This document shows positions 10,421 through 19,120 of a stretch of DNA of 64,000 bases, in pieces (position 1 is the first letter of the stretch; the number at the start of each line of letters is the position of its first letter). Location of the stretch: positions 373,662 to 437,661 of the forward strand of contig NZ_SEWZ01000001.1 of assembly GCF_004307425.1 (NCBI RefSeq). Direction: 5' to 3'. A program made the translations under genes and the position numbers. The notes below the pieces were generated by a model that was given only the letters and a program-made list of their open reading frames with translations, did not search any database and was not told the origin of the DNA. The DNA is from Aquirufa antheringensis (lineage in GTDB: Bacteria > Bacteroidota > Bacteroidia > Cytophagales > Spirosomataceae).

Positions 10421-11403
10421 GCCGAAACTTCTAGCATCGCTTTCAGAGCTTTGTAGGCAGGAACGCGCGTTGCTTCTGGTAAATTGATTTCCGGCAACTC
10501 GTAATACAAGGCATTATACAATTTCTCCAGCGTATTCATCTTCATATACGGACACTCGCTGCAAGCGCAGGTGTTTTGCTCGTTTGCAGGTGCCGGAATC
10601 AAGTGCTTCTGCGGCACCGATTGTTTCATCTTATGCAAGATTCCCGCTTCCGTTGCCACGATGAAGGTGGAATTAGGCGACGTTTCCACGAATTTCAACA
10701 GGGCCGTCGTCGAGCCCACATAATCCGCTTCTTTCAAGATCACTTCCTTGCATTCCGGGTGCGCGATCAATAACGCTTCTGGGTATTCTTGCTTTAAAAC
10801 GGCTAATTTCTCTAACGAAATGTCGATGTGCACCATGCAGGCGCCTTCCCAAAGGATTAATTCACGTCCTGTCTTGTGAGCGACATAGCGACCTAAGTTC
10901 GCGTCTGGAGCAAAGATGATCTCGCGATCTGCCGGAATCGATTCCACGATTTGAACCGCGTTTGACGAAGTACAAATGATATCGGTCATCGCCTTGATAT
11001 CGGCTGAACAGTTGATATAAGAAACCACCACAGCATTCGGGTGTTTGGCTTTTAATGCCGCAAATTCAGCTACTGGAACGGAGTCAGCTAGTGAACAACC
11101 TGCGTTAAAGTCAGGTACCACCACTTTTTTCGTGGGATTTAAGATTTTCGCCGTTTCACCCATGAAATGAACGCCACAGAAGACGATTAAATCCGCCTCC
11201 GTTTTCTCAGCTGCCTGGGATAAACCTAAGCTATCGCCTACGTAATCCGCCAGTTCTTGGATTTCACCATCCACATAGTAGTGTGCCAAAATCACCGCAT
11301 TTTTCTCCTTCTTTAGTCGTTGGATTTCGGTGATGAGTTCGACTCCTTTAGGGGTAGAACGGGCAATGTAGCCCACTGAGGTTGCTTCTTCCTGTAAATT
11401 CAT
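10417..11403 (-). CDS. nadA: quinolinate synthase NadA
   Basis: This 328-residue enzyme condenses iminoaspartate with dihydroxyacetone phosphate to quinolinate using a 4Fe-4S cluster. Three cysteine-bearing blocks fit the cluster ligands: VFCGVHFMGETAKIL, ADIICTSSNA and CSECPYMKMN near residue 283. NAVILAHYY near the start is the family signature. It overlaps nadC by four bases (ATGA), the two steps being consecutive in NAD synthesis. No nadB (aspartate oxidase) is present in the window. Confidence 0.95.
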   Translation of the reverse strand: MNLQEEATSVGYIARSTPKGVELITEIQRLKKEKNAVILAHYYVDGEIQELADYVGDSLGLSQAAEKTEADLIVFCGVHFMGETAKILNPTKKVVVPDFNAGCSLADSVPVAEFAALKAKHPNAVVVSYINCSADIKAMTDIICTSSNAVQIVESIPADREIIFAPDANLGRYVAHKTGRELILWEGACMVHIDISLEKLAVLKQEYPEALLIAHPECKEVILKEADYVGSTTALLKFVETSPNSTFIVATEAGILHKMKQSVPQKHLIPAPANEQNTCACSECPYMKMNTLEKLYNALYYELPEINLPEATRVPAYKALKAMLEVSA

Positions 11404-12254
11404 TTCGCTTTTAGGCTTAAATCTAAACTCTTTACTTGGTGGGTTAATGCCCCCACGGAAATATAATCGACACCCGTTTCGCCATAGGCGCGGAGTGTTT
11501 TTTCTGTAATTCCACCAGAAGCCTCGGTAATGAAGCGTCCGTTAATTTTGCGAATCGCATCGCGGAGGCGATCGGGTGTAAAATTGTCTAGCATGATGCG
11601 CTTTACCCCACCTATCGCAAGTACTTCGTCTAATTCTGTTTCATTTCTGACCTCAATCATGACTTCAATGGGCTTCGATAAGGTCTTAGCATAGCTGAAT
11701 GCTTTTTCTAAAGCCTGCTTAATCCCACCCGCAAAGTCCACGTGATTATCTTTTATTAAGATCATATCGAATAAGCCATACCGGTGATTAACCGCTCCAC
11801 CTATCTTACAGGCCCATTTTTCTGCCAAACGGAAGTTAGGAGTTGTCTTTCTCGTATCTAACAATTTCGCGCGTGTGCCATCTAGGATGTTAACTAAAGA
11901 GCGTGTGTAAGTCGCAATCCCGGACATTCGTTGCATGCAATTCAATACTAAACGCTCCGCTTTCAATATCGATTGGGAGGATCCACTTACTTCTAAGACC
12001 ACTTGTCCAGGCTCAATCCAGGTTCCATCGGGAATGAAAACCTGCACCAGTAAAGTCGGATCTACTTCCTTGAAAATAGCCAGTGAAAGTTCCACTCCGG
12101 CCAAAATTCCTCGGTCCTTTACCTTTAGTTCCGCCGTTCCTTTAGCATCCGCCGGGACCGTAGAAAGCGAGGTATGGTCGCCTTCACCCACATCTTCCCG
12201 AAGGGCTGATTGGATGAATGCTTGAACGTAAGAAGGGTCTTCGTAGTTGAACAT
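11400..12254 (-). CDS. nadC: nicotinate-nucleotide pyrophosphorylase NadC
   Basis: A 284-residue quinolinate phosphoribosyltransferase that makes nicotinate mononucleotide from quinolinate and PRPP. Seen are the N-terminal REDVGEGDHTS, LNCMQRMSGIAT, LDTRKTTPNFR with the substrate-binding arginine and lysine, KIGGAVNHRYGL, IKDNHVDF and the C-terminal EASGGITEKTLRAYGETGVDYISVGALTH. Length and motifs are ordinary. It is the promoter-proximal gene of the nadC-nadA pair and is divergent from the small gene at 12337. Confidence 0.96.
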   Translation of the reverse strand: MFNYEDPSYVQAFIQSALREDVGEGDHTSLSTVPADAKGTAELKVKDRGILAGVELSLAIFKEVDPTLLVQVFIPDGTWIEPGQVVLEVSGSSQSILKAERLVLNCMQRMSGIATYTRSLVNILDGTRAKLLDTRKTTPNFRLAEKWACKIGGAVNHRYGLFDMILIKDNHVDFAGGIKQALEKAFSYAKTLSKPIEVMIEVRNETELDEVLAIGGVKRIMLDNFTPDRLRDAIRKINGRFITEASGGITEKTLRAYGETGVDYISVGALTHQVKSLDLSLKAK

Positions 12255-12298
12255 GCGTCTATTTTACGCCCCAAAATTACGAAAATTACCCGGAGAAT

Positions 12299-12327
12299 TG
12301 ATTTCTAAGAAAAATATCCTATTTTTG
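12299..12327 (+). promoter_or_regulatory. Bacteroidota-type promoter
   Basis: TTG at 12299-12301, an 18-base spacer and TATTTTTG at 12320-12327 fit the Bacteroidota -33/-7 consensus (TTG, TAnnTTTG). The next ATG is only nine bases further, so the leader would be very short or absent. Confidence 0.65.
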
Positions 12328-12336
12328 CTACCTACA

Positions 12337-12666
12337 ATGCAAAAGAAGGTTAAAATATCCCATCTCATCCTGTTTATCCCCGTGCTTTTTTGGCTCGTGG
12401 CTAAGCCTATTTCCCTGTTCGCAGTGGAGACAGGTGCAGTAAAGACGGAGAAGACTTCTAAGCACACGATTGTAAAGGCTGAACAAAATGTTTATCAGTC
12501 TGCTACCACTCTACAACTCGATTTTCCTCAAGATTGGAACTTCAGCAGCCCTACCGAAATCTTCGTTGCGCGCTCGATGCAAGCCATTAAATTGCCTGCA
12601 TTCACTCATCGCACGCAATTCTTACGGATTTTATTTACCCAATTTATAGCCACTCTGGCGCCGTGA
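12337..12666 (+). CDS. small hypothetical protein with N-terminal membrane segment
   Basis: The product (109 residues from ATG 12337) begins with a basic stretch and a hydrophobic segment at about residues 8-28 (ISHLILFIPVLFWLVAKPISLF) read as two pieces, followed by a polar, presumably periplasmic region. I recognise no family. The longer frame from 12247 runs through the promoter and into nadC, so the internal ATG just behind a good -7 element is preferred. It lies ahead of secDF but is separated from it by a repeat array. Confidence 0.5.
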   Translation: MQKKVKISHLILFIPVLFWLVAKPISLFAVETGAVKTEKTSKHTIVKAEQNVYQSATTLQLDFPQDWNFSSPTEIFVARSMQAIKLPAFTHRTQFLRILFTQFIATLAP

Positions 12667-12669
12667 GGG

Positions 12670-12810
12670 AAAGTCACTAGTCGGGAGTCGATAGTCACTA
12701 GTCGGGAGTCGATAGTCGCTAGTCGATAGTCGGGAGTCACTAGTCGGGAGGATACATTCACCACTCACCATTTACCATTCACAATTTTTCATTTACCATT
12801 AACCATTTAA
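12670..12810. repeat. short tandem repeat array before secDF
   Basis: No gene is seen. Bases 12672-12751 are made of alternating units such as AGTCGGGAGTC, GATAGTC and ACTAGTC; bases 12757-12810 are made of CACCATT/TACCATT/TTCACAA-like seven-base units. The pattern resembles the short tandemly repeated repetitive (STRR) sequences described in cyanobacteria. A promoter for secDF is not obvious inside it. Confidence 0.85.
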
Positions 12811-12814
12811 AGTT

Positions 12815-15745
12815 ATGCGTTACAAAAGTGCCATTATTTGGCTGTCTACGATTATTTCAGCCTTATGTATTTTCTTCCTTTCGTTTACGTGGAAGTCTAA
12901 TCAATTAAAAGAACAAGCTATCAAGTATGCTACGACAGCAGATGGCAAAGTAGATGCAGCGAAGCGTTTACATTTCATTGATTCCCTTTGGAAACAACCC
13001 GTTTATATCGGATATACGTTACAAGAAGTAACTCAATATGCGTTACAAAAAGGTCTTGACTTAGAAGGTGGTTTGCACGCGGTTTTAGAAGTTTCTCCAG
13101 CAGAAATCTTGCGTGCCTTATCAGGTAAGTCAAACGATCCTGCATTTGAGAAAGCACTAGCAGCGGCAGGTGCGGCTCAAGCGACTTCGACGAAATCGTT
13201 TAACGAATTGTTCTATGAAGAATTCGCGAAGGCGGCTCCTAACCAAACTTTGGCATCCGTATTCGCTAATTCAGTGAACCGCGGTAAAATATCTTCTACT
13301 TCAACTGATTCACAAGTTCAGAAAGTAATCGATGCAGAAATCGACGGTGCAGTTGATCGTGTTTACAAGATCATCCAAGCGCGTATCGATAAATTCGGTG
13401 TAGCTAACCCGAACATCCAACGTCTTCCAGGTACTAACCGTATCCAGGTAGAATTACCAGGTGTGGAGAATCCTGAGCGTGCACGTAAATTATTATCAGG
13501 TGCAGCGAAATTAGAATTCGTTGAGTGTTATGAATTGAACGAATATGGCGGAGGCTTAAATGCGTTAGGTGCTTTATTAGATAGAGAAGCGAAAGCTCCA
13601 GTAGCAGCTGCACCAGCGGCGGCTCCGGCGACGAAGGATACGGCGGCTAATGCTTTGGCAAACAAATTAGCAGCAGCTCCTGCGACGAAGGATTCTGGAA
13701 AAGCAAAAGCAGATACGTCTGCAGGTTCTGCTTTAACGAAATTATTCTTGCCTTTAGGAAATAATATCGGTGTATATGTAAAGGATACGGCTCGTGTGAA
13801 CGCTTTGTTCGCTCGCGCTGAAGTGAAAGCGATGTTCCCTGCGAACTTAACGTTTGCTTGGGCAGCGAAAGGAATTCCAGCTAAGAATGGCGACGAGATC
13901 CTTTCTTTAGAGGCTTTGAAAAAAGCAGAAGGTCAATCCGCTCCATTAGAGGGTGATGTGATCACGGATGCAGCACAAGATTTTGATCAAGCAGGTCGTG
14001 CGGAAGTGACGATGGCGATGAACGGAACGGGTGCTCGTATTTGGAAAAACTTAACAGGTGCTAATATCGGACGTCGTATCGCGATCGTTTTAGATGGTTA
14101 TGTATATTCTGCTCCAGTCATTAACGGTGAGATTCCAGGTGGTCGTTCTTCGATCTCAGGAAGCTTTACAGTAGAAGAAGCAAAAGATTTAGCGAACGTA
14201 TTGAAAGCAGGTAAATTGCCAGCTCCTACCCGTATCGTGGAAGATGCGTTTATCGGTCCTTCTTTAGGGGCTGAGTCGATCAACCAAGGGTATATGTCAA
14301 TGGCATTAGGTTTATTATTAGTGATCGTGTTTATGATCGGTTACTATGGAACTCCGGGTTGGATGGCGAACTTAGCCCTGTTCTTTAACGTCTTCTTTAT
14401 CGCAGGTGTTTTAGTCCAAATCCAAGCAGCGTTAACCCTTCCAGGTATCGCAGGTATCGTGTTAACGTTAGGTATGGCGGTCGATGCGAACGTATTGATC
14501 AACGAGCGTATCCGCGAGGAATTACACAAAGGGAAGGGCTTGTTAGATGCGATTAACGTAGGTTACGAGAAAGCGTTAAGTGCGATTTTAGATGGTAACA
14601 TCACGACGGTATTGATCGGTGTGATCTTAATTATTTTCGGTTCCGGTTCTGTAAAAGGTTTCGGAGTAACGCTTTGTATCGGTCTAGTGACGTCTGTCTT
14701 TACAGCGGTGTATATCTCTCATATCTTAGTGGATTGGATGGCGAAACGTGCGATTAAAGCAGGTAAGGAGAAAGAAATGACATTCGAAACATTTATCTCG
14801 CGTGATCTTTTCAAAGGAATGAACTTCGACTTTATCGGAAAGCGTAAGTATTCGTATTGGTTCTCTTGGTCATTAATCGCTATCGGAGCTATCGTGTTAT
14901 TTATGCAAGGTGGTTTCAACCTAGGTGTGGATTTCAAAGGTGGTCGTTCATACGTAGTTGAGTTCAATCAAGCGGTACCGACTGACAAAGTGAAAGAAGC
15001 GTTAGCGGATGATTTCGGTGGAAAAGGTGTGGAGGTAAAAACCTTTAACGGTCCTACGAAATTAAAAGTGACGACGTCTTACTTAGTGGAAGATGAGTCA
15101 ATCACCGCTAATAATACGGTTCGTACGGCATTAGACAATGGATTGAAAGAATTTACAGCACAAGGTCCTAAGGTAGTTTCTACTTCCAAAGTAGGAGCAA
15201 CCGTAGCTGATGATATTTTGACACAATCATTCGTGTCAATCTTCTACGCCTTGATTGCAATCTTTATCTACATCTTGATTCGTTTCCGTAAATGGCAATA
15301 TTCATTAGGTGGAATTGTAGCCTTAGTTCACGATACTTTAGTGGTATTAGGAATGGTAGGTATCGTTCGTTTGTTTGGCTTCGAATTAGAAATCGACCAA
15401 GTATTTATCGCGGCGGTATTAACGGTGATTGGTTATTCGATTAACGATACCGTGGTTGTATTTGACCGTATCCGTGAGGAGATTGGTTTAGATGCTGACT
15501 TAGGTAACAAAGAATTGATGATCAAAACGATCAACGAATCGATTAACCACACGATGTCTCGTACAGTGATGACTGCGACTACGGTATTCCTAGTTGTGAC
15601 GGTATTGTTGATCTTCGGTGGCGACGTGTTAAGAGGTTTCTCTTTCGCGATGTTTATCGGGGTTGTGTTTGGTGCTTATTCGTCTATTTTCGTGGCAGCA
15701 CCGATTGTGATTGACTTCGGAACTTCGAAGAAAGTAAAGAAATAA
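12815..15745 (+). CDS. secDF: protein translocase subunit SecDF (fused)
   Basis: This 976-residue membrane protein joins SecD and SecF, which use the proton gradient to pull secreted proteins through SecYEG. The SecD part carries one N-terminal membrane helix, a large periplasmic region (GLDLEGGLHAVLEV) and five helices containing VDANVLINERIREE near residue 565; the SecF part starts near residue 660 with GVDFKGGRSYVVEF and has TVIGYSINDTVVVFDRIREE. Fusion is usual in Bacteroidota. A low-complexity Ala/Pro/Lys linker lies at about residues 262-310 in the periplasmic region of SecD. A hairpin terminator follows eight bases after the stop. Confidence 0.96.
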   Translation: MRYKSAIIWLSTIISALCIFFLSFTWKSNQLKEQAIKYATTADGKVDAAKRLHFIDSLWKQPVYIGYTLQEVTQYALQKGLDLEGGLHAVLEVSPAEILRALSGKSNDPAFEKALAAAGAAQATSTKSFNELFYEEFAKAAPNQTLASVFANSVNRGKISSTSTDSQVQKVIDAEIDGAVDRVYKIIQARIDKFGVANPNIQRLPGTNRIQVELPGVENPERARKLLSGAAKLEFVECYELNEYGGGLNALGALLDREAKAPVAAAPAAAPATKDTAANALANKLAAAPATKDSGKAKADTSAGSALTKLFLPLGNNIGVYVKDTARVNALFARAEVKAMFPANLTFAWAAKGIPAKNGDEILSLEALKKAEGQSAPLEGDVITDAAQDFDQAGRAEVTMAMNGTGARIWKNLTGANIGRRIAIVLDGYVYSAPVINGEIPGGRSSISGSFTVEEAKDLANVLKAGKLPAPTRIVEDAFIGPSLGAESINQGYMSMALGLLLVIVFMIGYYGTPGWMANLALFFNVFFIAGVLVQIQAALTLPGIAGIVLTLGMAVDANVLINERIREELHKGKGLLDAINVGYEKALSAILDGNITTVLIGVILIIFGSGSVKGFGVTLCIGLVTSVFTAVYISHILVDWMAKRAIKAGKEKEMTFETFISRDLFKGMNFDFIGKRKYSYWFSWSLIAIGAIVLFMQGGFNLGVDFKGGRSYVVEFNQAVPTDKVKEALADDFGGKGVEVKTFNGPTKLKVTTSYLVEDESITANNTVRTALDNGLKEFTAQGPKVVSTSKVGATVADDILTQSFVSIFYALIAIFIYILIRFRKWQYSLGGIVALVHDTLVVLGMVGIVRLFGFELEIDQVFIAAVLTVIGYSINDTVVVFDRIREEIGLDADLGNKELMIKTINESINHTMSRTVMTATTVFLVVTVLLIFGGDVLRGFSFAMFIGVVFGAYSSIFVAAPIVIDFGTSKKVKK

Positions 15746-15752
15746 TTTATTC

Positions 15753-15788
15753 TGCTGGTTGCTCGAAAGGGTGACCAGCATTTTTTTT
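15753..15788 (+). terminator. terminator of secDF
   Basis: TGCTGGT at 15753 pairs with ACCAGCA at 15774, the inner part closes on a GAAA loop, and eight T follow. Confidence 0.9.
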
Positions 15789-15813
15789 GTATTTCATCCT
15801 AAAAACTAGAATT

Positions 15814-17262
15814 ATGAATAACAGTATTTGGAGAAAAAAACCGATGCACATGTTTGAGCAAGACATGCAAAAAAGTGAGCTCAAGCGCGTATTAGGGAAA
15901 TGGAGTTTAACGGCTATCGGTATCGGTGCGATTATTGGTGGTGGTGTTTTCGTATTAACAGGAACGGCAGCGCATTATCATGCGGGTCCTGCTTTAGCTT
16001 TATCCTTCGTGATTGCGGGGATTGGCTGTATTTTCGCAGCGCTTTGCTACGCAGAGTTTGCGGCGATGTTACCGGTAGAAGGTAGCGCCTATGCGTACGC
16101 TTACGGAACGGTAGGTGAATTATTTGCTTGGATTATTGGTTGGGGATTGATCCTCGAATATGCGATGGGTGCGATGACGGTCGCCGTGAGTTGGTCTGGA
16201 TACTTTAATAAACTCCTCCATCTCTTTGGACTACATTTGCCTGAAAATTTAACAAATGACCCAGTTACTTTTGGTGGAGCTGCGGTGAATTTACCAGCTT
16301 TAATCATCGTTTGGTTTGTGACTTGGATTCTTGTTAAAGGGATTAAAGAAGCAGCTAGCGCGAACAACTTAATCGTTGTCTTGAAAGTGGCTGTGATCTT
16401 ATTTGTGATTATCATGGGAGCGTTCTACATCGATGTAGCGAACTGGACTCCATTTATCCCAGAAGAGACTTTAGTAGAGCACGAAAGTGGTGAAATGCTT
16501 CCTGCGTATGGCTGGGGTGGTATCATCTCAGGTGCTTCAGCGATCTTCTTTGCCTATATTGGTTTTGATGCCGTTTCTACGCAAGCTGGTGAGGCAATCA
16601 ACCCGAAGAAAGATATGCCTTTCGCTATTATCGCGTCTTTATTGATTTGTACGGTATTGTATATCGCGGTTTCATTAGTGTTAACCGGGATGATGAATTA
16701 CAAAGATATCACGGGCGATGCCTTGAAAGCTCCAGTAGCTTTTGCTTTTGATCAAGCGGGTCAACCTTGGGCTGTGTTTATCATTACAGCGGCAGCGACA
16801 GCGGGTTTATTATCCGTTATGTTAGTGATGATGTTAGGTCAAACACGTGTATTCTTAGGTATGGCGAAAGATGGTTTATTGCCAAAATTCTTCGCAGAAG
16901 TTCACCCGACTTTCAAAACACCTTATAAGTCAACAATCTTAGTAGGTGCGGTAGTTTCTTTAGTGGCAGGTTTTACACCGATTTCTTTATTAGGTGATAT
17001 GACTAGCTTCGGTACTTTATTCGCCTTCACGATGGTTTGTTTAGCGGTATGGATTCTTCGTTTCAGAGATCCAAACCGTGACCGTCCATTCAAAGTGTCT
17101 GGCTTAAATATCATTGCTCCACTAGGTATCTTAGTGAACACGTTTTTAATCTTGAACTTAGGCCGCACGGCGCAAATCTTTGCGATTGCGTGGTTATTGT
17201 TCGGATTAGTGGTTTACTTCTTATACGGTAGACCAAGATCATTACTGAATACGAGAGAGTAA
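15814..17262 (+). CDS. APC-superfamily amino acid permease
   Basis: A 482-residue cytoplasmic-membrane transporter with about 12 hydrophobic helices. The first helix has the broken-helix substrate motif GIGAIIGGGVFVLTG, and EFAAMLPVEGSAYAYAYGTVGE and FFAYIGFDAVSTQAGEAINPKKDMP are typical of the cationic amino acid transporter (CAT/YfnA-like) branch. It probably imports or exchanges amino acids; which ones cannot be read. The ATG at 15814 is preferred over a TTG start at 15787 that lies in the preceding terminator. A strong terminator ends the transcript. Confidence 0.9.
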   Translation: MNNSIWRKKPMHMFEQDMQKSELKRVLGKWSLTAIGIGAIIGGGVFVLTGTAAHYHAGPALALSFVIAGIGCIFAALCYAEFAAMLPVEGSAYAYAYGTVGELFAWIIGWGLILEYAMGAMTVAVSWSGYFNKLLHLFGLHLPENLTNDPVTFGGAAVNLPALIIVWFVTWILVKGIKEAASANNLIVVLKVAVILFVIIMGAFYIDVANWTPFIPEETLVEHESGEMLPAYGWGGIISGASAIFFAYIGFDAVSTQAGEAINPKKDMPFAIIASLLICTVLYIAVSLVLTGMMNYKDITGDALKAPVAFAFDQAGQPWAVFIITAAATAGLLSVMLVMMLGQTRVFLGMAKDGLLPKFFAEVHPTFKTPYKSTILVGAVVSLVAGFTPISLLGDMTSFGTLFAFTMVCLAVWILRFRDPNRDRPFKVSGLNIIAPLGILVNTFLILNLGRTAQIFAIAWLLFGLVVYFLYGRPRSLLNTRE

Positions 17263-17280
17263 TTCTTTCAAAGAGAAGGA

Positions 17281-17308
17281 GCCGGGGCGAAAGCCCCGGC
17301 TTTTTTTT
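17281..17308 (+). terminator. strong intrinsic terminator
   Basis: GCCGGGGC, loop GAAA, GCCCCGGC, then eight T. It separates the permease from the release factor gene. Confidence 0.97.
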
Positions 17309-17335
17309 GCCCTTTTAATTCCACCATTTTTGGCG

Positions 17336-17343
17336 TATTTTTG
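17336..17343 (+). promoter_or_regulatory. -7 element before prfC
   Basis: TATTTTTG matches TAnnTTTG and lies 26 bases before the ATG. No TTG at the usual distance was found, so only the -7 half is supported. Confidence 0.45.
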
Positions 17344-17369
17344 CACCTTGATTTTTTAATAAAGAACGA

Positions 17370-18962
17370 ATGAGTCAGATAGTAACTGAAATTGCGAAAC
17401 GTAGAACCTTTGGGATTATTTCTCACCCCGATGCTGGTAAAACCACATTGACGGAGAAATTGCTTCTCTTCGGGGGAGCGATCCAAACAGCCGGTGCCGT
17501 AAAATCGAATAAGATTAAGAAAGGCGCTACCTCTGACTTTATGGAGATCGAGCGCCAGCGTGGGATCTCGGTCGCGACATCCGTGATGACCTTCGAGTAC
17601 AATCAATTAAAAATCAATATCCTGGATACGCCGGGTCACAAGGACTTCGCTGAAGACACCTACCGTACCTTAACGGCGGTCGATTCCGTGATCTTAGTGA
17701 TTGACTGCGTGAAGGGTGTGGAGGAACAAACGGAGCGTTTAATGGAGGTTTGCCGCATGCGCAAGACTCCCGTGATCATCTTCATTAATAAGATGGACCG
17801 CGAAGGCCAAAACCCGTTCGACCTGTTGGATGAATTAGAACAAAAATTAGGCATCTCTGTGCGCCCGTTGACTTGGCCGATTAATATGGGCCAAAACTTC
17901 AAAGGCGTCTATAACCTCATGGAAAAATCGCTGAATTTATTCTCAGCGAATAAGACCAAAATAGAAAAAGAAGTCGTTGCTGTGGATATCGATTCTGCTG
18001 AATTAGATACCCGCGTGGGAGAACGTGACGCGAATCAATTGCGTGAAGATGTCGAGCTAATTGACGGCGTTTACGAACCCTTTGACCGTAACGATTACCT
18101 ATCTGGTGATATAGCCCCTGTGTTTTTTGGCTCTGCAGTAAATAACTTCGGCGTGCAAGAACTATTAGATACGTTTACCCGCATCGCACCCTCGACGCAA
18201 GCGCGTGGCACCGATGTGCGTACCGTGGAACCAGAGGAAAAGAAATTCACTGGATTTATCTTCAAAATCCACGCGAACCTAGACCCGAAACACCGCGACA
18301 GAATCGCCTTCTTACGCATCTGTTCTGGTACTTTTAAACGCAATACTTTCTACCAACACATTCGTTTAAAGAAGAACGTTCGTTTCGCGAACCCGTATAA
18401 CTTTATGGCCCAAGACAAAGAGGTCATTGAAGAAGGTTTTCCAGGCGACGTTGTGGGTCTTTACGATACCGGTAACTTCAAAATCGGTGATACCCTCACC
18501 GAAGGCGAAGTATTGAACTACCAAGGCATTCCTTCCTTCTCACCAGAGATTTTTAAGGAGTTAATTAACCTCGATCCGATGAAAGCCAAACAGCTCGAAA
18601 AAGGGATCGACCAGTTAACCGACGAGGGAGTTGCCCAATTATTCTTGCAACCCCAATTAGGTAACCGCAAAATCGTAGGAACGGTAGGTGAACTTCAATA
18701 CGAAGTAATCCAATACCGTCTCGAGCACGAATACGGCGCGAAGTGTCGCTTCGACGGCATGTCCGTAACAAAAGCCTGCTGGATCACTTCAGAAGATCCC
18801 AAAAAGCTGCAAGAATTCGTCCGCTTAAAGGGCCAAAACATCGCCCAAGACAAAGACGGCAATTATGTTTTCTTAGCCGAATCCGATTGGATTCTTCGGA
18901 TGAATCAGACGAACAATCCGGAGATTGAATTCCACTTTACGAGTGAGTTTAAGTTAGCATAA
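17370..18962 (+). CDS. prfC: peptide chain release factor 3
   Basis: A 530-residue translational GTPase. The G domain shows [15 protein letters not shown] (G1), [11 protein letters not shown] (G2), DTPGHKDF (G3) and NKMD (G4); the C-terminal region has [19 protein letters not shown]. The [19 protein letters not shown] stretch separates RF3 from EF-G. RF3 releases RF1/RF2 from the ribosome after termination. The start ATG fits the family N-terminus ([20 protein letters not shown]). The stop forms the first bases of a small hairpin, and a bidirectional terminator follows at 19053. Confidence 0.96.
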   Translation: MSQIVTEIAKRRTFGIISHPDAGKTTLTEKLLLFGGAIQTAGAVKSNKIKKGATSDFMEIERQRGISVATSVMTFEYNQLKINILDTPGHKDFAEDTYRTLTAVDSVILVIDCVKGVEEQTERLMEVCRMRKTPVIIFINKMDREGQNPFDLLDELEQKLGISVRPLTWPINMGQNFKGVYNLMEKSLNLFSANKTKIEKEVVAVDIDSAELDTRVGERDANQLREDVELIDGVYEPFDRNDYLSGDIAPVFFGSAVNNFGVQELLDTFTRIAPSTQARGTDVRTVEPEEKKFTGFIFKIHANLDPKHRDRIAFLRICSGTFKRNTFYQHIRLKKNVRFANPYNFMAQDKEVIEEGFPGDVVGLYDTGNFKIGDTLTEGEVLNYQGIPSFSPEIFKELINLDPMKAKQLEKGIDQLTDEGVAQLFLQPQLGNRKIVGTVGELQYEVIQYRLEHEYGAKCRFDGMSVTKACWITSEDPKKLQEFVRLKGQNIAQDKDGNYVFLAESDWILRMNQTNNPEIEFHFTSEFKLA

Positions 18963-18969
18963 AACCGTT

Positions 18970-19050
18970 GGTTTTAAAGCATAGAGCATAAAGCACAAAG
19001 AATAAAGTTCGAATCTCCTGCGGAGATGGCTGTATGAAATATTTCTAAAT
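18970..19050. repeat. composite intergenic repeat, copy 2
   Basis: No gene is seen. It contains the reversed GCTTTA/TCTTTG array (18973-19007) and a hairpin with stem ATCTCC/GGAGAT (19013-19028). These match copy 1 at 790-931 in opposite orientation; the ACTTTG array of copy 2 lies beyond the terminator at 19087-19115. Confidence 0.75.
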
Positions 19051-19052
19051 GC

Positions 19053-19087
19053 ATAAAAAATGGGGCCTGAGCCCCTTTTTTTATGCC
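19053..19087. terminator. bidirectional terminator between prfC and the mutase gene
   Basis: GGGGC, loop CTGA, GCCCC with an A-run before and an eight-T run after, between convergent genes. Confidence 0.92.
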
Positions 19088-19116
19088 AACTTTGAACTTT
19101 GCTCTTTGAACTTTGC
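19087..19116. repeat. ACTTTG unit array next to terminator
   Basis: Repeated AACTTTG and CTCTTTG units sit directly behind the terminator, as they do behind the terminator at 759-787. Confidence 0.75.
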
Positions 19117-19120
19117 TCTT

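Noticed and set aside
12255-12298. A nicotinamide- or NAD-type riboswitch before nadC
   Set aside because: The space upstream of the nadC start is only the divergent promoter of the small gene, and no conserved structured leader is visible.
12670-12751. AGTCGGG-type array as a CRISPR
   Set aside because: Units are 7-11 bases with no spacers of constant length; it fits a simple tandem repeat.
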